A stretch of DNA of 64,000 nucleotides, taken from Cupriavidus gilardii. Lineage in GTDB: Bacteria; Pseudomonadota; Gammaproteobacteria; Burkholderiales; Burkholderiaceae. The position numbers and the translations under genes are program-made. Of this stretch, positions 1 to 8,704 are shown piece after piece (the stretch's first letter is position 1; every line of letters starts with the position of its first letter). The notes beneath the pieces are model-generated. The model was given only the letters and a program-made list of their open reading frames with translations, did not search any database and was not told the DNA's origin. The DNA is taken from assembly GCF_013314895.1 (NCBI RefSeq), contig NZ_JABTYE010000003.1, positions 1-64,000 on the forward strand, written 5' to 3'.

Positions 1-179
1 CCCGATGAGGTCCATCGGGCGTTGCTTACCTTGGCTCAATAGGGCCAAGAACTGTCAACCTATGTCAGGACTTGACATGCGACGGTATGCGCGGTGGCCT
101 GCGGGCGCTGTTTTCCCTCTTCCCCGGCCCCTCTCCCGCGGGGCGGGAGAGGGAGCAAACCACGGGTGAATCGGGTGGT
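1..179. other. left-edge non-coding DNA, possible insertion-sequence terminus
   Basis: I see no convincing gene here. The stretch starts with a 7-bp inverted repeat (CCCGATG at 1-7, CATCGGG at 13-19). It also carries TGTCAA (53-58) facing TTGACA (72-77), which looks like the terminal region of some IS481-type insertion sequences, but no transposase is in the window. A palindromic REP-like element follows at 129-153. The DNA lies downstream of the minus-strand glycosyltransferase gene. Confidence 0.3.
129..153. repeat. REP-like palindrome, copy 1
   Basis: Perfect 11-bp arms CCCTCTCCCGC (129-139) and GCGGGAGAGGG (143-153) with a 3-nt loop. The same arms recur at 33540-33563, 33615-33640 and 50703-50726, so this is a dispersed repeat family of the genome and not a one-off terminator. 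Confidence 0.8.
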
Positions 180-968
180 TCAGGCCGCCGGTTTCGTCCC
201 CGCGCTGCTGCGCTCGCCCAGCCGGCGCAGCGCCAGCATCGGCAGCCGCAGCAGGAAGCCGATCACCAGCCGGATATGCATCGAGGTCAGCAGGATGTTG
301 TCGCGCACATAGTGGAAGTGCGACACGCCGCCCTCGTCCTCGCGGAAATAGCGCACCGGGGTATCGATGTTGATCGGCCGCACGCCGCGCCAGCACAGCC
401 GGATCGCGACCTCGGGATCGAAGTCCATGCGCCGCATCCAGCGGTTGCCGCGCATCACCGCGCACAGCGGCGCGATCGGATAGACGCGGAAGCCGTACAG
501 CGAGTCCCCGATGCCGGCCCACAGCGTCTCGAGGTCGGCGAAGACATTGCTCAGGCGCCGTCCATAGACCCGTGCGCGCGGCGCGCTCTCGTCGAACACC
601 GGCTTGCCCAGCACCATCGCGTCCGGATTGCGGCGCGACAGCTCCAGCATCTTGCCGATCATCGCGGCCGGATGCTGGCCATCGGAATCCATCGTCAGCG
701 CGTGCGTGTAGCCCTCGGCGGCGGCCTGCTCCAGCCCGTGCAGCACCGCGGCGCCCTTGCCGCGGTTCTTCGGCAGCACCAGCACGCGCAGGCCGGGATC
801 GGCCTCGGCCTGCTGCTGCAGCCATTCGGTGCTGCCGTCGGTACTGCCGTCGACGACGACCCAGACCGGGTTCCATTGGGCTCGCGCCTCGCGCACGACC
901 TCGCGCACCTTGGGGCCGGGGTTGTAGCTCGGGATGATCACCAGATGCGTGGTCGAACGTTCGGTCAT
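180..968 (-). CDS. family 2 glycosyltransferase of the aryl-polyene-type cluster
   Basis: A 262-residue GT-A fold glycosyltransferase. The N-terminus has the nucleotide-binding strand VIIPSYNPG followed by VVVDGSTDGS, and the metal/sugar site region DSDGQHP. A C-terminal hydrophobic stretch (VIGFLLRLPML) may contact the membrane. The chosen ATG (968) has GGAG about nine bases upstream; an in-frame ATG at 983 is possible. It lies 177 bp downstream of the ketoreductase gene on the same strand. By analogy with aryl polyene clusters it could glycosylate the polyene lipid head or work in its assembly. The exact sugar donor cannot be read from the sequence. Confidence 0.8.
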   Translation of the reverse strand: MTERSTTHLVIIPSYNPGPKVREVVREARAQWNPVWVVVDGSTDGSTEWLQQQAEADPGLRVLVLPKNRGKGAAVLHGLEQAAAEGYTHALTMDSDGQHPAAMIGKMLELSRRNPDAMVLGKPVFDESAPRARVYGRRLSNVFADLETLWAGIGDSLYGFRVYPIAPLCAVMRGNRWMRRMDFDPEVAIRLCWRGVRPINIDTPVRYFREDEGGVSHFHYVRDNILLTSMHIRLVIGFLLRLPMLALRRLGERSSAGTKPAA

Positions 969-1145
969 GCGGCCGTGCTCCATCAATGTGTTGTCCGTGG
1001 CCGGCCTGGCGCGCTGCGCGAGCGCCGGCCCCTGTCTGCGCACTGCTACCTTCTCCTCGACGTTTGTGATGTCCCGTTGGTTCCTTTGTTCATCCCTTTG
1101 TCGGTATCCGATGGCGACATGCCAGCAGGCCGCCCCGCCGTCACG

Positions 1146-1916
1146 CTAGCCGGTCGCCATGCCGCCGTTGATCGACAGCACCTGCCCGGTGACATAGCCG
1201 GCCGCCTCGGATACCAGATAGGCGACCATTGCCGCGACCTCTTCCGGCTGGCCGGCCCGCCCCATCGGCACCAGCTCGCGGACCCGCTCGGGCGGAAAGG
1301 CCGACTGCGCCATCGGCGATGCGACGATGCCCGGCGCCACTGCATTGACCGTGACGCCGCGCGACGCCATCTCGATCGCCAGCGAACGCGTGGCCGCAAT
1401 CACGCCCGCCTTGGCTGCAGCATAGTTCACCTGACCGCGATTGCCGATCAGGCCTGCCACCGATGCGATATTGACGATGCGTCCCCAGCGGGTTCGCATC
1501 ATCGGCATCAAGAGGGGCTGGGTCACGTTGAAGAAGCCATGCAGCGAGACGTCGATCACGCGGCGCCATTGCTCGCGCGTCATGCCGACCATCGGTGCGT
1601 CGTCGTGGATGCCGGCGTTGTTGACCAGCACCTGCACCGGGCCGTCGGCGAGGATGCGCTGCAGCGCGTGTTCGGTGGCGTCGGGGTCGGTCACATCGAA
1701 GGCGATCGCCTCGGCCTCGCTGCCGGCGGCGCGGATGCGCGCGGCCACCTGCTGCGCTTCGTCCAGCCTGCGGTTGGCATGGACCCAGACGCGGCAGCCG
1801 CCGGCGGCCAGCGTCTCGCAGATGGCCTGGCCGAGCGCGCCGCTGCCGCCGGTGACCAGGGCCAGCTTGCGCGCGGGCGCGGGCGCCGACCGGGGCGACC
1901 GGGACGTCCGGGGCAT
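1146..1916 (-). CDS. 3-oxoacyl-ACP reductase (FabG-type ketoreductase) of the polyene cluster
   Basis: A 256-residue short-chain dehydrogenase. It has the NADPH-binding TGGSGALG motif (22-29), NNAG (99-102) and the catalytic Ser152, Tyr165 and Lys169 (YAAAK). The C-terminal SINGG is typical of FabG. The start codon overlaps the ACP stop codon in ATGA, so the two genes should be translationally coupled. The role inferred from context is reduction of the beta-keto group in each polyene elongation cycle, the ApeQ-like step. The first 15 residues are basic and Pro/Ser-rich and precede the fold proper. Confidence 0.9.
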   Translation of the reverse strand: MPRTSRSPRSAPAPARKLALVTGGSGALGQAICETLAAGGCRVWVHANRRLDEAQQVAARIRAAGSEAEAIAFDVTDPDATEHALQRILADGPVQVLVNNAGIHDDAPMVGMTREQWRRVIDVSLHGFFNVTQPLLMPMMRTRWGRIVNIASVAGLIGNRGQVNYAAAKAGVIAATRSLAIEMASRGVTVNAVAPGIVASPMAQSAFPPERVRELVPMGRAGQPEEVAAMVAYLVSEAAGYVTGQVLSINGGMATG

Positions 1917-2176
1917 CAGCGGGTACGGTGGGCGGCGGTGTAGGCGGCCAGGCTGCCCAGTGTGGCGAAGATGGTCTTGTTGTCCGGATTGTCCGAGCGC
2001 AGTTCGAATCCGTACTTTTTGGAGATCAGGAGTGCAATTTCCAGCACATCGATCGAATCGAGGCCGAAGCCTTCGCCATACAGCGGCGTATCGGCCGTGA
2101 CCTGGTCCAGCGTCAGCTCGGTAATGTCCAGTTCGCCGAGAATCATCCGGGCCAGTTCGATTTCGAGATCGGTCAT
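1916..2176 (-). CDS. acyl carrier protein of the polyene cluster
   Basis: An 86-residue acidic carrier protein. The phosphopantetheine attachment motif is GLDSIDVLE with Ser41, followed by the usual helix III region. It is the only carrier protein visible in the cluster, whereas characterised aryl polyene clusters usually have two. It is the first gene of the minus-strand arm (ACP, ketoreductase, then glycosyltransferase) and is divergent from the AMP-ligase arm. It should carry the growing polyene chain for the ketosynthase/chain-length-factor pair encoded at 10580-12618. Confidence 0.93.
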   Translation of the reverse strand: MTDLEIELARMILGELDITELTLDQVTADTPLYGEGFGLDSIDVLEIALLISKKYGFELRSDNPDNKTIFATLGSLAAYTAAHRTR

Positions 2177-2447
2177 TGTCGCTAAATGTAAGTTATGTCG
2201 TCGCGGTGGCAGCCCCGGCCGGAGCCGGGGCCGCGCAAAGCCGTGGGGTATACTGCGGCACCGCCTTCGGGCGCAATGCTACCAAGCCCACCGGGTTCAC
2301 TCCACACGGGTGAAATTTGGTAACAACCTCGCCGCCACGGCGAGAAACGGAAGCCCCACACTTCGGGTCTTCCAGCCATAGTCCCCAAAGATCGATGACC
2401 GGATCGCTTCGCTGCGGCCGCGGAAGTGCACTGCCTGCCCTCCGCCG
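2177..2447. other. divergent promoter region of the polyene cluster, with strong hairpin
   Basis: This stretch separates the ACP arm (minus) from the AMP-ligase arm (plus). It contains a perfect 8-bp stem, GCCCCGGC (2212-2219) and GCCGGGGC (2224-2231), with a 4-nt loop. There is a TATACT at about 2249-2254 that could be a -10 for plus-strand transcription, but I find no good -35. Minus-strand transcription probably starts in the AT-richer 2180-2200 segment. I could not define the start sites. Confidence 0.4.
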
Positions 2448-4073
2448 ATGCCGTACCGAAGCACCGACCGCGCCGCCATGCCAGTGTCCCGCATTTCGCG
2501 CCGATCGCGCCCACCCCGTTTTGCCGCCCGCCCTGCCGGCGGCGCCCGGGTGCACCCGTCCGCGGGGACGCTGCCGCTGATCGCGCATACCCGCGGCGAC
2601 CAGATCGTCGCCTATCGGGACGGCGCTCCGGTCACCCTGGCGCGTTTTTTGGCCGACGTCCGCCATCTGGCGTCCCGGCTGCCGGCCGGCCGCCACGTGT
2701 TCAACATGTGCGCGGACCGTTACCTCTTTACCGTCGGCCTGTGCGCCAGCCTGCTGGCCGACAAGATCAGCCTGCTGCCGCCGGCGCACACACCGGCAAT
2801 GGTCCGCGAACTGGCCACCTTCGCGCCGGACACCTTCTGCCTGCACGATGGTCCCGGCTGCGCTTGCGAAGCGGGGATGCCGGGCATGCGGGTGACGCTG
2901 CCGGGTGTGGATGAAGGTGCGGACGCAGGTGCGGACGAAGGTTCGCATGAAGGCATCGCCAACGACACTGCCGGACACGCGCAGGCGATCGCGATCCCCC
3001 GGATTCCGGCCGACCGCACGCTCGCCTATCTGTTCACCTCGGGCTCGACCGGCCTGCCGATGCCCCATCGCAAGACCTGGGGCGAGATGGTGCGCAATGC
3101 CCGCGCGGCGGCGGCCCGGCTCGGCATCGACGCGCTCGCCGGCGCAACGCTGGTCGGCACCGTGCCGGCCCAGCACATGTACGGGCTCGAATGCACCGTG
3201 ATGCTGGCCCTGCACGGCGGCGTGGCGCTGAGCGCGGCCCACCCCTTCTATCCCTACGACGTCGCCGCCGCGCTGGCCGCAGTGCCGGCGCCGCGTGTGC
3301 TGGTGGCCTCGCCGGTGCATCTGCGCACGCTGCAGCTGTCGCCGGTCGAGTTGCCGGCGGTGGCAAGGCTGTTGTCGGCGACCGCGCCGCTGGCGCCCCG
3401 GCTCGCACGCGACATCGAAGCGCGAACCGGCGCGCCGCTGCTGGAAATCTACGGCAGCACCGAGACCGGTCATATCGCCACGCGCCGCACCGCCCACGAC
3501 GCCGCCTGGCAATTGCTGCCCGGCGTGACGCTGCGGCTCGACCGCTCTCAACGTGCCGAAGCCACGGCCGTTGGCGACGATGCCGACGACGGCCCGGCCT
3601 GGCTGGCCGGCGGCGCCCATTTGCCTCAGCCGGTGGCGCTGAACGACGAGATCGAACCGCTCGACGCCCACCGCTTCCTGCTGCACGGCCGCAAGGCCGA
3701 CCTGATCAAGATCGCCGGCAAGCGGACCTCTCTGGCCTATCTGAACCACCATCTGAACGCGATTCCGGGCGTGCTCGACGGCGTCTTCCATATGCCGCGC
3801 GGCGAGCCTGCCGGCGGACTCGGCAAGGAAGCGCGCCTGACCGCGCTGGTAGTGGCGCCGGGATTGAACGCGGCCGATATCGTGCACGCGCTGCGGGCGC
3901 GCATCGATCCGGCCTTCCTGCCGCGGCGCGTGTTCTTCGTCGACGGCCTGCCGCGCAACGCCACCGGGAAGCTGCCGCGCGATCTGCTCGAGCCGCTGGT
4001 GGCGCGGCTGCAGGGCGGCCACGGCGCCCGCCATGGCGATCGCGCGCCCACCACCGTGCTGGGACCGGCATGA
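2448..4073 (+). CDS. AMP-dependent acyl/aryl ligase of the polyene cluster
   Basis: A 541-residue adenylate-forming enzyme of the ANL superfamily. It has the P-loop TSGSTGLPMPHRK (residues about 196-208), YGSTETGH, the C-terminal hinge region LHGRKADLIKIAGKR, and the catalytic Lys in RNATGKLPRDL. It should activate an acyl or aryl starter for loading on ACP, as ApeH does in aryl polyene clusters. The start is uncertain; ATG 2478 is equally possible because the first 40 residues are arginine/proline-rich and outside the fold. An unusual acidic low-complexity insert (DEGADAGADEG) sits near residues 153-170. The stop overlaps the next start in ATGA. Confidence 0.85.
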   Translation: MPYRSTDRAAMPVSRISRRSRPPRFAARPAGGARVHPSAGTLPLIAHTRGDQIVAYRDGAPVTLARFLADVRHLASRLPAGRHVFNMCADRYLFTVGLCASLLADKISLLPPAHTPAMVRELATFAPDTFCLHDGPGCACEAGMPGMRVTLPGVDEGADAGADEGSHEGIANDTAGHAQAIAIPRIPADRTLAYLFTSGSTGLPMPHRKTWGEMVRNARAAAARLGIDALAGATLVGTVPAQHMYGLECTVMLALHGGVALSAAHPFYPYDVAAALAAVPAPRVLVASPVHLRTLQLSPVELPAVARLLSATAPLAPRLARDIEARTGAPLLEIYGSTETGHIATRRTAHDAAWQLLPGVTLRLDRSQRAEATAVGDDADDGPAWLAGGAHLPQPVALNDEIEPLDAHRFLLHGRKADLIKIAGKRTSLAYLNHHLNAIPGVLDGVFHMPRGEPAGGLGKEARLTALVVAPGLNAADIVHALRARIDPAFLPRRVFFVDGLPRNATGKLPRDLLEPLVARLQGGHGARHGDRAPTTVLGPA

Positions 4074-4432
4074 ACAGCGCCGGCGTCTTCACCATCGCGT
4101 CCGGCCATCCGGCGCTGCCGGGACACTTTCCCGGCCGGCCGATCGTGCCCGGCGTGGTGCTGCTCGACCACGCGGTGCTGCGCATCGCCGCCGCGCTCGG
4201 GCGGGCGCCGCAGCCTTCGCGTCTCGCCTCGGTGAAATTCCTGGCGACGGTCGTGCCCAACGAACCGGTCGCGGTCCGCTATGCCTGCGTGGGCGACGGC
4301 ATCACCGGTCACAACGCCGACGACACGGCGGCCCAGACGGTCCGTTTCGAGCTCGAAGCCCCGGGCCGCACCGTCGCCAGCGGCATGCTGACGCTGCCGG
4401 GCCCGGCCGCACCGACCGACACGGCGGTATGA
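4070..4432 (+). CDS. hot-dog fold 3-hydroxyacyl-ACP dehydratase (ApeI-like)
   Basis: A 120-residue single hot-dog domain with the FabZ-type signature HPALPGHFPGRPIVPGVVLLDH near the N-terminus; the histidine before FPG is the expected catalytic base. The acidic partner that is usually Glu in FabZ appears here as Asp in LLDH, if my alignment is right. It overlaps both neighbours in ATGA junctions, so it is tightly coupled. The inferred role is dehydration of 3-hydroxyacyl-ACP to the trans-2-enoyl form during polyene elongation. A second dehydratase is at 12609. Confidence 0.85.
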   Translation: MNSAGVFTIASGHPALPGHFPGRPIVPGVVLLDHAVLRIAAALGRAPQPSRLASVKFLATVVPNEPVAVRYACVGDGITGHNADDTAAQTVRFELEAPGRTVASGMLTLPGPAAPTDTAV

Positions 4433-5382
4433 CGGCACCGCACAAGAGCCACGCGGCGCCCGCCGACGACTGGAGCAGCCAGCCCGAGCGCAGCCATCTG
4501 CGCCTGCTGCGCGCGATGCGCTGGCTGTCGCTGCGTCTGGGCCGGCGCGCCAGCCGCGCGCTGCTGTGGCCGGTGGTGGGAATCTATCTGCTGATCTCGC
4601 CGGGCGCACGCCGCACCTCGCGCCTGTATTTGTCGCGTGCGCTGGGGCGCCCGGCCGGCGTGGCAGACGTGATGCGCCAGGGCCTGGCCTTTGCCTCGAC
4701 CATCCATGACCGCGTCTATCTGCTGAACGGCCGCCTGGATCTGTTCGATATCCGCGTGCACGGCGAGCCGATCATCCGGCAGGCCATCGCGCGCGGCGAC
4801 GGCGCCTTTCTGTTCGGCGCGCACCTGGGCAGCTTCGAGGCGGTGCGCGCGGTCGGCCAGCGTTATCCTGCGCTGCGGCTGGCGGTGATGATGTACCAGG
4901 ACAACGCCAGCCGCCTCAACGAGGTGCTGGCGGCGATCAATCCTGCGGTGCGGCAGGACGTGATCGCGCTGGGCCGGCTCGACGCGATGCTGCAGGCGCG
5001 CGACTATCTGGAGCGCGGCTACCTGCTCGGCCTGCTGGCCGACCGCACGCTGACCCGGCTGGCCACCGACCCGATGCGCCACTGCGAATTTCTCGGCGCA
5101 CCGGCGCCCTTCGCCACCGGGCCGCTGCGGATGGCGGCAATGCTGCGCCGGCCGGTGCTGTTCATGACCGGCCTGTATCGCGGCGGCAACCGCTACGACA
5201 TTCATTTCGACACGATCGCCGACTTCTCGGCGACGCCGGCCGCCGAGCGCGAGGCAGCGATCGAGGCCGCGCTGCGCCGCTATGTCGAACTGCTCGAGCG
5301 GCATTGCCGGGCGGCGCCGTACAACTGGTTCAACTTCTACGATTTCTGGCAGGCGCCGGCGCGCACGCCTGCAAACGCATGA
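4429..5382 (+). CDS. LpxL/HtrB-like lysophospholipid acyltransferase
   Basis: A 317-residue membrane-associated acyltransferase. It has one hydrophobic segment near residues 40-55 (ALLWPVVGIYLLIS) and the HX4E catalytic motif in GAHLGSFEAVR. The C-terminal YNWFNFYDFW is typical of the family as found in aryl polyene/xanthomonadin loci. It probably transfers the finished polyenoyl chain to its lipid or glycolipid acceptor at the inner membrane. ATG 4429 overlaps the dehydratase stop, and its own stop overlaps the LolA-like start. Confidence 0.85.
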   Translation: MTAPHKSHAAPADDWSSQPERSHLRLLRAMRWLSLRLGRRASRALLWPVVGIYLLISPGARRTSRLYLSRALGRPAGVADVMRQGLAFASTIHDRVYLLNGRLDLFDIRVHGEPIIRQAIARGDGAFLFGAHLGSFEAVRAVGQRYPALRLAVMMYQDNASRLNEVLAAINPAVRQDVIALGRLDAMLQARDYLERGYLLGLLADRTLTRLATDPMRHCEFLGAPAPFATGPLRMAAMLRRPVLFMTGLYRGGNRYDIHFDTIADFSATPAAEREAAIEAALRRYVELLERHCRAAPYNWFNFYDFWQAPARTPANA

Positions 5383-6074
5383 TGTCGATGACCTGGAACG
5401 TCGAACGCCTTCGCTTGCTCCCCCTCGGTCTTGCCGTTCGTCTGGGCGCGGTGTGCTGCCTCGCCCTTGCCTGCCTGTTGCCGCCGGCCGGCGCCGCCGC
5501 TGCACCCGCTGCACCCGCGACATCCATCGCATCCACGGCGACCGCCCCTGCCCGCGCCGATGCCGCGTGGAGCGTCGACCGTCTGATGGCGACGCTGGCC
5601 GGCCAACCATCCGGCCGGGCCCGCTTCGTCGAGAAGAAGTACATGGCGATGCTGGAGCGGCCGCTGGAATCGAGCGGCGAGCTGCGCTTCGTCGCGCCGG
5701 ACCGCCTCGAAAAGCGCACGCTGACGCCCAAGCCGGAGACGCTGCTGGTGCAGGGCGACATGCTGACGGTCGAGCGTGCCGGCCGCAAGACCACCATTCC
5801 GCTGGGCAACCACCCCGAGCTGGCGGCCTTTATCGAGAGCCTGCGCGGCACGCTGGCCGGCAACCGGCAAGCGCTGGAGCAGTACTACCGGCTCGCGCTG
5901 GAGGGCACCGCCAAACGGTGGACGTTGACGCTGACGCCCTCCGACAGCCGCATGGCCGCGGCCATCGCGGCGATCCGCATCGACGGTGCCGGCGAGCGGC
6001 TCGAACGCGTCGAGATCCGCCAGGCCGACGGCGACCGCTCGGTGATGACCATCGTCCCGACCGGCGGCCAATGA
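5379..6074 (+). CDS. LolA-like outer-membrane lipid/lipoprotein carrier protein
   Basis: A 231-residue periplasmic protein. The N-terminal signal peptide runs through LAVRLGAVCCLALACLLPPAGAAAAP, followed by a LolA-like beta fold (RARFVEKKYMAMLERPLESSGELRFVAPDRLEKRTL). The start is placed at the ATG overlapping the acyltransferase stop codon. In aryl polyene and xanthomonadin clusters a LolA relative next to an MMPL exporter moves the polyene lipid across the periplasm to the outer membrane. An Ala/Pro/Thr-rich linker follows the signal peptide. Confidence 0.85.
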   Translation: MMSMTWNVERLRLLPLGLAVRLGAVCCLALACLLPPAGAAAAPAAPATSIASTATAPARADAAWSVDRLMATLAGQPSGRARFVEKKYMAMLERPLESSGELRFVAPDRLEKRTLTPKPETLLVQGDMLTVERAGRKTTIPLGNHPELAAFIESLRGTLAGNRQALEQYYRLALEGTAKRWTLTLTPSDSRMAAAIAAIRIDGAGERLERVEIRQADGDRSVMTIVPTGGQ

Positions 6075-8704
6075 GTCAGGCCGGCAATCGCTTGCTTGCC
6101 CGCACGTTTCCCGCGCGGATCGCGGTCGCGCTCTGGCTGGCCGTCCTGCTGGCCTGCGCGGCGATCGTCGCGCGCACAACCTTCAGCGCCGACCTGTCCG
6201 CCTTCCTGCCGCGCGCGCCGACTGCCGAGCAGCAGTTGCTGGTCGACCAGTTGCGCGATGGTCTGGTGTCGCGGCTGCTGCTGATCGGGATCGAAGGCGG
6301 CGGCGCGCAGGATGGCGCCCGGCGCGCGGCGCTGTCGAAGGCGTTGGCCGGCAAGCTGCGCGGCAACCCGTCGTTTGCCGCGATCGCCAACGGCGAGCCG
6401 GTCAACCGTGAGCGTGACCAGCGCTATCTGTTCGCACACCGCTATCTGCTCAGTCCAGCCGTCACGCCCGAGCGCTTCACCGAAGCCGGCCTGCGCGCGG
6501 CGATCGGCGACACCATCGATCTGCTGGGCTCGTCGGCGGGGCTGATGATCAAGCCGCTGCTGCCGCGCGACCCCACCGGCGAGGTGGCGACGCTGCTGGC
6601 CGATCTCGACCCGAGCCATGGTGCGGCGATGCGCGACGGCGTCTGGGCCTCGCGCGATGGCAAGCGCGCGGTGCTGCTGGCGCAGACCGCCGCGCCGGGT
6701 TCGGACCTGGACGCGCAGGCGCAGGCGATGGCGGCGATCCGCTCCGCCTTCGCCGCCGCGGTATCCGAGTCAGGCGCCAAGGCCGGGGAATACCGCCTGG
6801 TGATGTCCGGCCCCGGCGCGATCGGCGTGCAGACGCGCGACACCATCCGCGCCGAAGTCGAACGCCTGTCGGCGATCGGCATCGCGGTAATCGTCGCGCT
6901 GCTGTGGTTCGTCCATCGCTCGCCCACGGCGCTGGCGCTTGGCCTGGTGCCGGTGCTGTCCGGCGTGCTGGCCGGCACCGCGGCGGTCAGCCTGGGCTTC
7001 GGCATGGTCCACGGCCTGACGCTGGGATTCGGCACCACGCTGATCGGCGAGTCGGTCGACTATGCGATCTATCTGTTCGCGCAGACCACGCAGGACCGGG
7101 CGCAGGACCCGGATGGCGATGGGCAAGCTGGAGCCGAAGCCGATGCCGCCGCCGCGACGGCCGCGCGCGAACGCTGGACGCGCGCGTTCTGGCCCACCGT
7201 GCGGCTGGGCGTGCTGACCTCGATCTGCGGCTTCGCCTCGCTGCTGCTGTCCGGTTTTCCGGGGCTGGCGCAGCTCGGCCTGTTCTCGATCGCGGGCCTG
7301 GCCACCGCCGCGCTGGTGACCCGTTTCGTGCTGCCGCAGCTGATCCCCGCGCGCTGGCGCATGCGCGATCTGCGTCCGCTCGGCAACCGGCTGGCCCGTG
7401 TCGCGGCGCATGCGCCGCGGCTGCGCTGGCCCGCGCTGGCCCTGGTGCTGGCCGCCGCGCTGGCGCTCGTGTGGATCGTCGCCGTGCAGCGCACGCCGTT
7501 GTGGAGCCAGGAACTGACGTCGCTGAGCCCGGTGCCGGCGGACACGCAGGCGCTCGATGCCAGCCTGCGGGCCGACCTCGGTGCGCCGGACGTGCGCTAT
7601 GTGGTCACCGTTTCCGCGGCGACCGAACAGGGCGCGCTGCAAGGCGCCGAGCGCGTCGGCGCGCAGCTCGCGCCGCTGGTCGCGCAAGGCGTCATCGGCG
7701 GCTTCGACAGCCCCGCCCGCTTCCTGCCGAGCGAGACGACCCAGCTGGCGCGGCTGGCCGCGCTGCCGGCGCGAGACGAACTGGCCGGGCGGCTGCAGGC
7801 GGCCGTCGCCGGGCTGCCGGTCAAGCCGACGCTGTTCGTGCCCTTTCTCGACGAGGTCGCGCGCGTTCGCGCAATGAAACCGCTGACGCGGGCCGACCTG
7901 CGCGGCACATCCATGGCGCTGGCGGTCGATGCGCTGCTCACCGAGCACAACGGCCGCTGGACTGCGACGCTGCCGCTGCGCGCGCCGGCCCAGGCCCCGG
8001 TGGCGGCGAGCCGGGGACCGGCGGCCGCACAAGACCCCACATTGGTCTCCACAGCGGTCCTGCGCGCCGCGATCGCCAAGGCCGGCGTGGCCGATGCGCT
8101 GTTTGTCGACCTCAAGGGCGAGTCGGACCGGCTCTATGCCGGCTATCTGCGCGAGGCGCTGCGGCTGTCGCTGGGCGGGGCCGCCGCCATCGCGATCCTG
8201 CTGCTGGTGGCGCTGCGTTCGCCGCGCCGCGTGGTGGCCACGCTGCTGCCGCTGGCGGCGGCGGCGCTGGTGGTGATCGCGGCGCTGGCGCTGGCCGGCA
8301 AGACGCTGTCGCTGCTGCATCTGGTCGGCATGCTGCTGCTGGTCGCGGTGGGATCGAACTACGCGCTGTTCTTCAATGGCGCGGCAAGGACGTCGGAGGC
8401 GGGCGAGCGCGGAGCCAGCGAACCGGCAGCGACCGAATCCGGTGCGAACGAACCCGAATCGAGCGAGCCCGCGGCGATCGCGCCGCGCACGCTGGTGTCG
8501 CTGCTGCTGGCCAACCTCACCACGGTGGCCGCCTTCGGTCTGCTAGGCTTATCACATCTGCCGCTGTTGCAGGCCTTCGGCCAGACGGTCGGTCCGGGCG
8601 CGGTGCTGGCGCTGCTGTTCTCGGCGGTGTTCGCACCGGCGGCCATGCTGGGCGCTTCGCCCCGTCCGACCCAGGCCGGTCACGATCAGGAGGCAAGACC
8701 ATGA
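6071..8704 (+). CDS. MMPL/RND-family exporter of the polyene cluster
   Basis: An 877-residue inner-membrane protein with the duplicated RND layout: TM1 near residues 15-33, a large periplasmic loop, a bundle of helices (about 255-440), a second loop and a second bundle (about 690-870). The motif GESVDYAIYLFAQ carries the acidic residues usual in the proton path. It lies directly after the LolA-like gene (ATGA overlap). Two cytoplasmic-loop segments are low-complexity (QDPDGDGQAGAEADAAAATA and the Ser/Glu/Pro-rich stretch coded around 8395-8480), unlike the compact loops of relatives. The inferred role is transport of the polyene lipid toward the outer membrane. Confidence 0.87.
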   Translation: MSQAGNRLLARTFPARIAVALWLAVLLACAAIVARTTFSADLSAFLPRAPTAEQQLLVDQLRDGLVSRLLLIGIEGGGAQDGARRAALSKALAGKLRGNPSFAAIANGEPVNRERDQRYLFAHRYLLSPAVTPERFTEAGLRAAIGDTIDLLGSSAGLMIKPLLPRDPTGEVATLLADLDPSHGAAMRDGVWASRDGKRAVLLAQTAAPGSDLDAQAQAMAAIRSAFAAAVSESGAKAGEYRLVMSGPGAIGVQTRDTIRAEVERLSAIGIAVIVALLWFVHRSPTALALGLVPVLSGVLAGTAAVSLGFGMVHGLTLGFGTTLIGESVDYAIYLFAQTTQDRAQDPDGDGQAGAEADAAAATAARERWTRAFWPTVRLGVLTSICGFASLLLSGFPGLAQLGLFSIAGLATAALVTRFVLPQLIPARWRMRDLRPLGNRLARVAAHAPRLRWPALALVLAAALALVWIVAVQRTPLWSQELTSLSPVPADTQALDASLRADLGAPDVRYVVTVSAATEQGALQGAERVGAQLAPLVAQGVIGGFDSPARFLPSETTQLARLAALPARDELAGRLQAAVAGLPVKPTLFVPFLDEVARVRAMKPLTRADLRGTSMALAVDALLTEHNGRWTATLPLRAPAQAPVAASRGPAAAQDPTLVSTAVLRAAIAKAGVADALFVDLKGESDRLYAGYLREALRLSLGGAAAIAILLLVALRSPRRVVATLLPLAAAALVVIAALALAGKTLSLLHLVGMLLLVAVGSNYALFFNGAARTSEAGERGASEPAATESGANEPESSEPAAIAPRTLVSLLLANLTTVAAFGLLGLSHLPLLQAFGQTVGPGAVLALLFSAVFAPAAMLGASPRPTQAGHDQEARP

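Noticed and set aside
72-1943. 623-codon plus-strand frame opposite the GT2 and FabG genes
   Set aside because: Antisense to conserved genes; Arg/His-rich translation without domains.
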